The position numbers were made by a program, and so were the translations under genes. The notes under the pieces were generated by a model. The model was given only the letters and a program-made list of their open reading frames with translations. It had not been told where the DNA came from and searched no databases. This document shows positions 13,258 to 24,159 of a stretch of DNA of 64,000 nucleotides, in pieces (position 1 is the stretch's first letter; each line of letters starts with the position of its first letter). Source of the DNA: Paramecium sonneborni (Eukaryota > Ciliophora > Oligohymenophorea > Peniculida > Parameciidae). The stretch is taken from NCBI GenBank assembly GCA_905182985.1, contig CAJJDN010000145.1, positions 169,394 to 233,393 on the forward strand, given 5' to 3'.

Positions 13258-13784
13258 ATGAATTAGCCACAACGAAGTCTTTCAAATTTGGGAATGTCTA
13301 AATCTCGTATTCTGTTTATCATCTATAAAGAGACTTTATACCAGAATAGAATAGGACATCTAGTGCATTTTATAAAAGAGATGAACAAAGTCGTTTAGAT
13401 TAGCAGATGGCTAAATATGAACAATTCAAAAGAGATTACAAGAGAAATGAATTAAAATACTCATATTTCTAGTAATAACCTAGAGATTTGAATTTATCCT
13501 TTGTGGAAGAACGATATTAGAATACCTATAATTATCGACCTAATTATAATAACAATAAGCATTTATAAACGCAATAATATGATTACGATAGAGAATTATA
13601 CAAAAAGGAAACTAAACAAGATTCACCAATCAAAGTGGAATTAAGTTATACTGCCCCTAATAGTGCTAAAAGAGGAGTAATTTCTGACACAGCTGCTTAT
13701 TTGAGAGAAAGAGAAAAAATCATGAATTCCTTTATGACACAATAAGAAATTGAAAGAATTAAAAGAATTTACTTTAGAAAATGA
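13258..13784 (+). CDS. Small basic protein of unknown function, about 165 aa
   Basis: Begins MNQPQRSLSNLGMSKS 45 bp after the kinase stop, then needs one intron near 13295-13333 to reach the main frame (SRLDQQMAKYEQFKRDYKRN ... stop). Two splice choices work: 26 nt from GTATTC or 35 nt from GTCTAA. The protein is rich in Arg, Lys, Gln, Tyr and Asn, with helical ends and a low-complexity Tyr/Asn stretch in the middle. No known domain was recognised. The C-terminus EIERIKRIYFRK is strongly basic. Confidence 0.55.
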
Positions 13785-14007
13785 TATATAGTTAATCTAT
13801 ATATGATATTAATCTAATATTTTAATATATGACTTCTTACATAATTTAGACAATTATGTCTAAAATCTTTGCAATCATCCAAATAGTAAGGAAATACAGG
13901 AAACAAGAATAAATATAACTAAAATATTAGTAAGTACGGTTAGTACCGAATATAAAAAATAATCAAAACAATATTAAGATGATGTATTATAACATTATAT
14001 TTAATAA

Positions 14008-17000
14008 TCAACTTCCAAGATATTGAGTTAATCCATATGAGTTAGCAAAATACTCTGTGACTTTTCTGTTAAAAGAGTCTGGATTATTTTTGAAAGGTTT
14101 AAGTATTTGATAGTTTTCATATTCATCTAATCCAAAACAACAGCAGAATTGTAAGACCATTATTTGATATTTTTTCCTTGAGGTATATATTTATATTGTA
14201 ATCTATCACAATCCATACGTTTATTTTAATATCCCTAGAATGAAATTAAAAAGTTACTTCTCTTTGAGCATCTACTAATCTAACGATGATAGACATGTTT
14301 TTAAGATAAAATACTTTATTATTCGTAACTTAATCTCGAAGATAATCCCAAGTATCTTATCTTTTAATATCTTCTATAACAGCGCTAGGTATAGATCCTC
14401 TGAAGATTGGTAATTAATAACAGTTTGACATAACATAATTGTCAGGTGAGAATATCGGTAATATTGACCAACCTACATCAGATATATCTCCATCTGGTTT
14501 AGAGAAAGGAACTGATTTTATATCTTATATTATATTCTAATATCTGTTAGCATTTTCTTTAAATTTGAACCAAGCATCATTATTTACTTTTGAATCGAAA
14601 TCATAATTAGAACACAGATTTAGATCTTTCGGTCCTAAATAATATGTTCCTGGTTAAGATAAATAATAAAAGACAACATACATATGGGATTGATTTACTA
14701 TATTATGTAATCCATCTACTGTTAATTTGAATCCTGCTTCTGATCTATATTTAGCAAAAACATCATATCAATCATAAATGAGTCATGAGTCAATGATATA
14801 CGATTATCTAAATAATCTATTTTTTCATGATCCTTAAATTATTTATTTATTTGCTCTCCTTTTATTAATAAATAAGCAGCCTCTCTAACACTTATGTCAG
14901 GTCTTATTGTTCTTTAAGGAAATAGTTCATTTTCAGATTTTGTGATAAGAGCTAATTCAGTATTGTAAACTCTTGCTTCATATTAAAGTCGAGATCTCAT
15001 AATACTTCTTGTGATTTGATCCTTTAAACTTGGAAATTCTTAAATCGATAAGGCTCTTTTCCCATCTTTACTTAATGGTGCTTTATAAATTCTTACTAAC
15101 ATAGTACAACATGGAGATCGTTCATGGGAATAACTAAATTATTTTATAGGATTATATACATTTTTTTCATATCAAAAGGAGGTGTCCTGTCTAATTATTA
15201 ACAGAATAACGGAATTTGATATGCCCCAGAATAAACCATATAATTATCTTCATTAGGATCCTCAAGGTGATGATTTAGTTCCAGGATTCAAAAATAAATT
15301 TATAGCTGCATAACCAACAATTCTGTTATAATTAGTACTTTTATCAACAGTAGCAACTGTTATTAAAGCAATAGCAGTTGGATCAAATTTTTCTTTTCTT
15401 AATTCTCTTCTAAAATAGAATGTTGGATTATAAGCCATACTATTGAGATCAGGGGCAGCAGTTTCAGCATAAAACAATTTTTCATATCTTCTATTGTAGA
15501 CTTCCATATATATTTTACATACTATAATTTTATCATGTAAGAATCTTAATCCATCAATATAAAAATCGATTCCATGTCTTCTTTTAAATTGTTCATTAAT
15601 CCATTACTATTATCTATTATCGATATATTGACTATTAACTAAATGAATATCTTTAATCTCCTCTAATTTAGGTTTCTAATGTTGTTTTTGTTTCATCTAC
15701 TTTTTAAAATCTTCAATATCTTTTTCTATATAAACAAATTCTTCTAATCCAAAGTCTATTACTTCCTCCATCTCTTAAACTTTAGTAGCATTAATAGATG
15801 GTCGTCTCAATGGAGGCTTAAAGAGGTTCATTTTGAATCTTCCAGTTGATAGACTTCCATCTTCTTATGTCAATTTAAGATATTACCATCCTATTAAGTC
15901 AAAATCTAATCCATGACAATTATTTTGAATTTCACTCAAAATTGATTTTTATAAATCGATATGTTCTGGTTTTTCCAAAAGTTGCAAATTTAAATACACT
16001 TACTACTTGTTTTTTTTTATCATAGCATTTAAATTTAAAAAAACTCTAAACTCCTCTTGAAATACGATATCTTAACCTGTTGTCTTATTATTCATTCCCT
16101 CATATTAAACATTATGCTTAGGCAATGGTATAATGTAATCTGGTTATAATACCTATCTATTTTTTTAGATCTAAAGAATTATGAATAGTAGTATTAAATG
16201 AAATCGGTAATCCATAAGCATCTAAGAAAATATTATTTTCTTCAAATAATGCTGCGATAACTCTTAAATGTGATCTAGCTTAATGATTATCAACTCTATA
16301 AATAATGAATCTTAATCCTTCTTATTTTCGATCATCTTAAATAGGAGGTTCTTTTATTCTAGCACCATATTTTTACATGAGTGGTGGTAATCCAGTAATT
16401 TCATACTCCTCATAGCTTTCTTCCATTCCTCTCATATTTTTAACTTTATCTCTTCTTCCAAATAATCCTCTCAAATGAATATAGGGTACAATGTATTCAT
16501 GTTAAGTTTATTCTGGATAAATAGTTTTAACTTCTCCATAGTCATTATCATTAGGATATCCAATTCTTAAATAGACCCAACAATTTGGAATAGATTCTAA
16601 ATTTTATATCTCTTCCACAGTTATTTCAGGACTGGTTGGTCCATAATAAACTGGGCATTTAAATTTTCCTCTTTTTAATTATGTATTATGATCAAAAAGA
16701 TCAACTTGAGTCCATCCGTATGTTTCAGTTCTACCAACATTATCTTCGACTCTTTTGCAGAATGGATTTTAAACTTCCATAATCATTAAAGTATCTGGAT
16801 GTGCAGGTACTTGAAATACTTAATGAGAATCACCAAATATGCATCTATTATGATAATAATTTTCTGTTTCACATTCTTTATGTTCAATTAATCTTGGCTA
16901 ACAAATAACTTAATATTCATTAAACACTCCAAATACTACTTAACTATAATTACTCCTTCTTGGTAATCCTAATGTATAATCCCAATGGACTACAAATCCT

Positions 17001-18109
17001 TCACTCCAATTATATGATTGCATTTGTTGTCTTTTCAAAGTATTATCTTTTCTTAATCTATTCTCTACAATAAATTGTGGATTCTTATATTTATACATAT
17101 CTACAGCTTATTATCCTATAGATGCTCTTGATCCATAAGCTTCATCACCATCAAATGGCTTAAACTCTAGTTTTTATTATTTCAATTAATATATATTTTA
17201 TTATTATTCCGCAAATCTTCCATCATGTAATTTAGGATTAAAATTCTCCATTTATTAAATATCTCCCAATATATTCTTTGCATTTGCAACTAAATTCATT
17301 GTACCTCCTCTTTAACCAGCTTTTAAATCTTTATTTCTGAATCTATCTAAATTGTACATTATTCTTAATCTCTCTCCTTCCAATTATTCTCTTTTTAATT
17401 TCAATTAAGCAACATTGTCTGATCTTTCTTAATCTTCATTTAATTTTGTATTTTATTTTTATTTTAATTACATTCCTTCAATTACATTATTAATTTTTGA
17501 TACTTCCTTTTATCTCATTTAATCAAGGATTTTAATATTCTATACCATTTATTCAATATCTTAAATAAATTCATTCTGTTTTATTCTAAGAGCTTCCCTT
17601 TCTGCTATCAATTTTTATAACTCCCTCTTTCTCTCTTATTCCATTGCTGTTAATTTTGATTTTTCTAAATTCATAAATACTTTTCGTATTTCATCTTCCT
17701 CTATTCTTGCTCTAATTTCCTACTCTCTCACTTATTTAACTTCATATAATAATTCTTCAAATCCATAGTTATCATCATCTCTTTTCATTTTAATTTATTG
17801 TCTATCATTTTTTAGTTTAAATAATTCATCTACCATTTCATCTTCTCTATTTTTCTATGCCATTACATGTAATCTTTTATATTCATCATCTTATTATTTT
17901 ATCTAATCTTCTAAAGTCTCCAAAGATAATCAATTCTATTAATATTAAACTGGCAGAAGTCTATTACTCTCTATTATTTCTCTTGCACTAAGTGCATTAC
18001 TCTTTTTAAAATTCATTAATTCTCTTTAATATTTCTCTTCTAATTCATTTTAAGACCTATAATCTGAACTCATACAAAACTATTCATTAAAAAGTATATT
18101 TTGAGACAT
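14008..18109 (-). pseudogene. CCDC17-like coiled-coil protein gene with several frame lesions
   Basis: Starts MSQNILFNEQFCMSSDY. The first roughly 330 residues are a charged coiled coil (MEQERKRELQKLIAEREAL). Next come C2-like beta domains: GFVVHWDYTLGLP, GWTQVDLFDHNTQLKRGKF, IPNCWVYLRIGYPND, EYIVPYIHL. The 'GFVV.YD..LGL' and 'WVYLRI...' pattern resembles animal CCDC17. A second similar domain follows (GRFKMNLFKPPLRR, GIDFYIDGLRFL). The frame breaks at the A7 run 16160-16166 (one base too many). It meets a TGA at 15262-15264 that needs a one-base shift to pass, a TGA plus frameshift near 14768, and another one-base shift near 14125. Genuine introns of 23 and 26 nt also occur. The last good residues are YFANSYGLTQYLGS, then stop. 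Either a young pseudogene or a gene with uncorrected base errors; I lean to pseudogene. Confidence 0.55.
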
Positions 18110-18175
18110 GAAATTTAAATAGTAAATGATAATAATATATTACTATAAACAATAAACAAAATTCTTTTCCAAAAA

Positions 18176-19739
18176 TCACACTTACTTTTCATAGTAAAGA
18201 GTTGTAGTGATATTGTTAATTGGTGTCGCATGAAATTCTAATACTTCCTTAACAAAATCTATTTATATAATTGTTGAATGATTACCATCAGATTAATTAT
18301 GAAAATTCTATATAATTTACATCACTGAAGTACTTCTGGCTGAAGGTGGATGCATTTCCATAGAATCCATCGATCTATCTCCAATAAAACAATCTCTTTT
18401 TCTTTCATGATAAGTTGTCCATAAAATCATTAAACAACCTACGCTTGGACAATACATTAAACAATAATATCCTAAATTAGGAGAGATAGATGACAAATAG
18501 CCATAAACAATTGGAGCTGGCAAATATCCAAATAAATTCACATAAGTAGTTGTATTAGAATTTGCAAATGATCGCATACCTTAATTTACTGATGATAATA
18601 CAATTCCTAAAACTTTATTTATAAATTACCAGTCATTATAGGTACTAAAGCGCCTCCAAAAAAGAGTAATAACCATATAAATCCTGTAATAGCCCATAAA
18701 TTATTTGTTAATGTTACACAAATTGAAGATAAAGAACCTAAAAATGCTGCAATACAAGTAATATAATAAGCATTCTTAGAATCATATCCTCCATAATGTT
18801 ATGTTACTAATCCTCCTAAAAATAAACTAGAAATATATATTTTACCTAATACACATCCAAGTGTAGGACCTGTAATTGAATCTAAACTAAAAAGTGTATT
18901 AACTAGACCTTAATTAAAGCACAAGACTGTAACTAAATAATTAGAAATCCAAAATTATATTCCTGTTACAGAAAAATATAACAATCCCAAAACTATCGTC
19001 ATTACTACATAAGACCTAGATTAAAATGTTAATTTGATCAATTCTATATAAGGCATCTTTTCATATGTATTATTATTATCTTTAACATAGGGTCTTACAT
19101 CTATGTTTTTTTAAGGTTATCGAGATAGTAATACAATACTTGGTAGAAGGACTCCAATTTATAAATAAAATGCCCATCTCCACTTGAATATATTTTTTTT
19201 ATTTTATTACATTCCATTAAGCTGCAATTACACTAGCCAATACATATCCAACAAACACTCCAAAAGGTACTCCTCCTTATAAAATGGTTAACCATACTGT
19301 TTTGTTTTCTTAACCAAATGTGTCTACCCAAACAGGGAAATAAACTATCAAAGGAGCTTAGGCTGCTCCAGTTATAAATCTACTTAAAAAATAAGGCCAT
19401 CCAATATCAAATTACAAAGTAAATACAAAAAGACTCAAAATCATAGTAATCATACTGATTTCAATAACTCTTAAAGGATTGTATTTCAAAAATATGAATG
19501 AAGCCACAAATCCCATTACAACAGTTCCTGCATATACTAAAGATCCCAATATTCCTAATTCTTAATTTGATAATCTCAATGCACTTTGAATCTGAACACT
19601 TGCTTAATATTTTAAAATCATAATTTAAACCTGCTGGAATTATACCATGGTCAAGACTCACAAGTAAATTTGTGATTGAAATTAAAACAAAAACTCTATA
19701 TGCATCTGGTATTTTCTGTTATTCTTAAGCATCCTTCAT
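18176..19739 (-). CDS. Major facilitator superfamily transporter, 484 aa
   Basis: A polytopic protein with about 12 hydrophobic segments. Family-type motifs are visible: SLDHGIIPA near the N-terminus, LSNQELGILGSLVYAG in TM2, WRWAFYLQIGVLLPS after TM5, and NLFGYLPAPIVYGYLSSISP late in the protein. Substrate cannot be told from sequence; it resembles the spinster/OATP-like branch common in ciliates. Four introns give an exact 485-codon frame: 28 nt (19603-19630, GTTTAA...TTAAG), 28 nt ending CAAG, 30 nt (18816-18845, divisible by three and without a stop), and 23 nt. The hydrophilic C-terminal tail is about 90 residues. The start is 30 codons before TM1. Confidence 0.78.
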
Positions 19740-19968
19740 TAATAATATATTTATATTAATAAAAAGAAAATATATCCCAAATATTTATAATTATTAAACA
19801 GGTTTAAGTAATTAATATTATTTATTTTATAAATTACATATATATTCTGGATAGTTATATATTTAATTAAATAAGAAATGATAAATTGTAACATAGAGAT
19901 ACAAAATATCATTAATTTTCTAAACTTTATGATAAATGTTCAATATAAATTTTATTAACATAAATAAA

Positions 19969-20715
19969 TCAACTATTGAATTCTTCATCTTATTCATCTG
20001 GTAAACCTATTTCTTCAGCTTTTCTCTAATCTTCTTGAATTTATGCAATTTAATTAGCATCCATTTAAATTTCTGGGGGTAAGAGAGCTAAAGCTTAGAC
20101 TAAAGCTAGATTGGGATCACTAAATGATAAAAATAAAAATATTACTTAGCTAATCTTCTTAATAAGTATAAGAATGGTTTTTCATATTAATAGTTGGATT
20201 TTGCTGAAACATCATAGTATTAGATATTAACTTTACGATGGAATGTAATTTATCTGGCTTTGACTTTTCTGTCTTTTGAGTCAACCTAAGAATTTAGTGA
20301 AAAAATAATACTTTGTTTCCAACTAAAACAATAGGTATGTTTTCACAAATTCTTGTGAGATCTTTATGCCATTTAGGTACATTTTTGTAAGAGATTCTTG
20401 ATGTCACATCAAACATAATGATGGAACAATGAGCTCCAATATAATATCCTTCTCTTAATCCTCCTAATTTTTCTTATCCAGCAGTATCCCAGATAACTAA
20501 TCTAATTGGACCATGAGTTGTATAAAATATAACTTAACTTACTTCTACACCTTATGTAGCTAAAATTATGTTAAAAACATTTGAATACCTATATATTTCT
20601 TTTCGAATTCTCCTGTCAAATGTCTTCTAACAAATGTTGTCTTTCCAACTGCTCCATCACCTACTACAACTAATTTGAATTCTGCAGCAACTTAAACAGG
20701 TTATTATTATGCCAT
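19969..20715 (-). CDS. RAN: Ran GTPase (nuclear transport)
   Basis: A 221-residue small GTPase carrying P-loop GDGAVGKTT, switch [24 protein letters not shown] specificity loop and SAK motif. The Ran-specific stretches [49 protein letters not shown] and PPEIQMD are all present. Ran sets the direction of nuclear import and export and acts in spindle assembly. The C-terminus ends PDEQDEEFNS instead of the usual DEDDDL-like acidic tail. Three introns of 29, 26 and 26 nt give exactly 222 codons. It is divergent from the Rpn11 gene. The first 129 bp of the coding sequence are repeated at 21691-21819 by a contig overlap. Confidence 0.95.
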
Positions 20716-20892
20716 GTTTACACTAAAAATTTACTTATTTAAATAAAAAAATTATTATTTTTTTTCACACATTTAAATAAAAATCAATCCAATCATTTTT
20801 CAATGTTTTAGAATTTAAATTTTTAAATTATTAATTATAATAAAATAATCAACCTCGGTATTAATTTTATTTTATTTTTCATTCAAAATAAC

Positions 20893-21689
20893 ATGGACAT
20901 TCAAAATATTATGTAATAATTGGGAGGAGCTTAAGCTATTAATCCTGAAGCATCTATTCCTGATACAGCAGAATAAGTCACTATTAGTGCTCTTGCATTA
21001 ATCAAAATGCTTAAAGTACAATTTCTAAGTTAATAATTCTTATAGCATGCCAGAGCAGGCATTCCTTTTGAAGTTATGGGTCTATTATTAGGAGACATAG
21101 TAGATGATTATCACATTAGAGTTTATGATGTTTTTTCAATGCCTTAAACTGCAAGTAGTGTTTCCGTAGAATCTGTGGATCCAATTTTTTAATAAAAGAT
21201 GGTTGAGCTTCTAAACTTAACAGGAAGAATGGAAAATTGTATTGGTTGGTATCACTCACATCCCTCATATGGATGTTGGCTTTCTAGTGGTATTTATTAA
21301 TTTCTCATTATTTGAAAGTTGACATTAATACTCAATAATCATATGAATAATTAAATAAAAAATCAATTGCTGTTGTTATTGATCCAATACAATCAGTCAG
21401 AGGAAAAGTAGTTATTGATGCATTCAGATTAATACCTTAATAAAATATGCTTAGTTAATCAGAACCAAGATAAACTACATCTAATACAGGACATTTATAA
21501 AAACCTGGATTAGAAGCTTTGTTAAGAGGATTAAATAGATATTATTACTCTATTAATATTAAATTTAAATGTAATGATTTAGAATAGAAGATGCTCTAAA
21601 ATTTATATAAAAATAGTTGGACTGAAGGTTTAAAGTAATTATTCAATAATATATTATTATTAGATGTAACTCTGCTAATGAAAATAGCA
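20893..21689 (+). pseudogene. Truncated duplicate of RPN11 (assembly artefact)
   Basis: Same sequence as 21997-22793, starting MDIQNIMQQLGGAQAINP and breaking off at the N, before the C-terminal third. Count it once with the complete gene. Confidence 0.85.
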
Positions 21690-21690
21690 N

Positions 21691-21819
21691 ACCTATATAT
21701 TTCTTTTCGAATTCTCCTGTCAAATGTCTTCTAACAAATGTTGTCTTTCCAACTGCTCCATCACCTACTACAACTAATTTGAATTCTGCAGCAACTTAAA
21801 CAGGTTATTATTATGCCAT
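21691..21819 (-). pseudogene. Truncated duplicate of RAN exon 1 (assembly artefact)
   Basis: The first 129 bases of the Ran coding sequence ([20 protein letters not shown] onward), repeated from 20587-20715 and cut by the N at 21690. Not a second Ran gene. Confidence 0.85.
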
Positions 21820-21996
21820 GTTTACACTAAAAATTTACTTATTTAAATAAAAAAATTATTATTTTTTTTCACACATTTAAATAAAAATCAATCCAATCAT
21901 TTTTCAATGTTTTAGAATTTAAATTTTTAAATTATTAATTATAATAAAATAATCAACCTCGGTATTAATTTTATTTTATTTTTCATTCAAAATAAC

Positions 21997-23035
21997 ATGG
22001 ACATTCAAAATATTATGTAATAATTGGGAGGAGCTTAAGCTATTAATCCTGAAGCATCTATTCCTGATACAGCAGAATAAGTCACTATTAGTGCTCTTGC
22101 ATTAATCAAAATGCTTAAAGTACAATTTCTAAGTTAATAATTCTTATAGCATGCCAGAGCAGGCATTCCTTTTGAAGTTATGGGTCTATTATTAGGAGAC
22201 ATAGTAGATGATTATCACATTAGAGTTTATGATGTTTTTTCAATGCCTTAAACTGCAAGTAGTGTTTCCGTAGAATCTGTGGATCCAATTTTTTAATAAA
22301 AGATGGTTGAGCTTCTAAACTTAACAGGAAGAATGGAAAATTGTATTGGTTGGTATCACTCACATCCCTCATATGGATGTTGGCTTTCTAGTGGTATTTA
22401 TTAATTTCTCATTATTTGAAAGTTGACATTAATACTCAATAATCATATGAATAATTAAATAAAAAATCAATTGCTGTTGTTATTGATCCAATACAATCAG
22501 TCAGAGGAAAAGTAGTTATTGATGCATTCAGATTAATACCTTAATAAAATATGCTTAGTTAATCAGAACCAAGATAAACTACATCTAATACAGGACATTT
22601 ATAAAAACCTGGATTAGAAGCTTTGTTAAGAGGATTAAATAGATATTATTACTCTATTAATATTAAATTTAAATGTAATGATTTAGAATAGAAGATGCTC
22701 TAAAATTTATATAAAAATAGTTGGACTGAAGGTTTAAAGTAATTATTCAATAATATATTATTATTAGATGTAACTCTGCTAATGAAAATAGCAAAAGAAA
22801 TGAATTCTGTGTTGAAGATATGTCTAAATTAGCTCTAGAATATTAAAAATTGATTGGTATTAATTTTTAATTTAATTATAAAGATGATGAATCAAAAAAA
22901 GGAGAATAAGAAACTAAGATTAAAAATACAGGTAAAAAAGATCCAAAGAGACATCTTGGTTTAAAAGTAGATGAACTACTTGATGAAAATTTAAATGCTA
23001 TATTAGGAAGGATGATGGCTACAAAAGCCTTTTGA
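21997..23035 (+). CDS. RPN11: 26S proteasome deubiquitinase Rpn11 (JAMM metalloprotease)
   Basis: A 326-residue protein that follows Rpn11/PSMD14 along its length. The N-terminus has [20 protein letters not shown], then [20 protein letters not shown] and VDPIFQQKMVELL. The zinc-binding JAMM motif is [15 protein letters not shown]. Downstream are [31 protein letters not shown] and [16 protein letters not shown]. Rpn11 sits in the proteasome lid and removes ubiquitin chains from substrates during degradation. It contains an insertion (QFLSQQFLQ) before HARAGIPFE, where the human protein has none. Two 29-nt introns, the first ending AAAG, leave exactly 327 codons. Confidence 0.95.
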
Positions 23036-23074
23036 TCCAATTTATTGATAATATTAATAATCATTAATAATTTA

Positions 23075-23830
23075 ATGTTTACTTCTGAACAAATTGCCAC
23101 TAATTATTAAATCAATTTTTCTAAATTGATAGGCAAAGGACAAGATAGTACAGTATTTTTTATTATCAATAAATAAACTAAATAATAATGTGCATTAAAA
23201 TGTTTAACATAAACAATTGAGCAAAATGCAATTAATTTATTCATAATTTTTATATCATATTTTCAAGAGAACAAGATCCAAATACTTCGTCATATTCAAA
23301 ATCCACATATAATAACAATGATTAGATATTATTCTGATTGTTCTTGTATGTTATTTGAATTAATGTCTAATGATTCTCTTTATAAAATCTTACTCTAAGA
23401 TCCTTTACCTGTAGCTATTGCAAATAGAATTTCTTAACCTAATTAGCTTAAGTTATTTAATAATATCTTCATAATAAAAGAATAACTCATTGAGATATCC
23501 AATTAGATAATTTGTTAATTTTCGGAGATTATATATTTAAATTTTGTGATATTGGATTTGCTAAAATCAATGGATAAACTTCAATACCCTAAAATACATT
23601 TTCTGGTAGTGAAAGTTATACAGCTCCTGAAATTTGGTAAATTACATCAGATTTGAAAATTGTGACATTTTTTCATTACTAGTATTTTACTTAATTATGG
23701 TTATTGGACATCCTCCTTTTAAATTAAATAATTCATAGATTGAAGATGTTTGATGGAAACTGATTAAAAAAGAAGAATAGAATAGAATATATTTTGGAAG
23801 GAACTAAAATTAACAACTATATTACTTTAA
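23075..23830 (+). pseudogene. Degenerate protein kinase
   Basis: Starts 40 bp after the Rpn11 stop. Kinase subdomains appear in order but in different frames: GKGQDSTVFFI (glycine loop), QCALKCL (VAIK-type), RHIQNPHIITMIRYY, THxDIQLDN where the HRD arginine codon is TGA (23491-23493), GDYIFKFCDIGFAKING (DFG changed to DIG), SESYTAPEI, and finally CDIFSLLVFYLIMVIGHPPF. At least two frameshifts and further TGAs are needed to read it through. The catalytic Arg is lost and the DFG Phe-Gly context is altered, so this is a dead gene. Subdomains V-VI are also poor. Confidence 0.8.
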
Positions 23831-24159
23831 AATGTTAACATAATTATTTAAAAATTACTTTGTGTAAATTATCAAATAAGATACTTAACTAATGATTTCA
23901 TTTAACTATTAATAGATAAATTTTCCCTATATCAATTTAAATTGTTTATAAAATTAAAAAAAGACTTTTTTAATAAAAATGAAATATTTGTTTTTTTATA
24001 TTCAATTATAAAAATAGATTATGTTTTGAAAAGAAACAAAATTTCATTAAAATACTAATTTATCAACACTTTATCTTTAAAGTAAATGTTATTTTAAAAT
24101 TGCTTAACTGTATTGTTCCTTCTGATTTTTGAGATGCTTTTACTTTTGATTTTCTTCAA

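Larger units (their letters stand above)
20587..22793. repeat. Direct duplication of 1103 bp around a single N (unmerged contig overlap)
   Basis: Bases 20587-21689 recur at 21691-22793 with one N at 21690 (offset 1104). The repeated unit holds the 5' end of Ran, the shared Ran/Rpn11 intergenic region, and most of Rpn11. Both copies end inside genes whose remainder exists only once. This points to overlapping contig ends rather than gene duplication. Confidence 0.88.

Noticed and set aside
19540..19640. Apparent frameshift in the MFS transporter
   Set aside because: A 28-nt GTT...AAG intron joins the halves and recreates the conserved DHGIIPAA motif.
20587..22793. Recent tandem duplication of Ran and Rpn11
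   Set aside because: The N at the junction and truncation of both copies at the same unit ends fit an assembly overlap much better.
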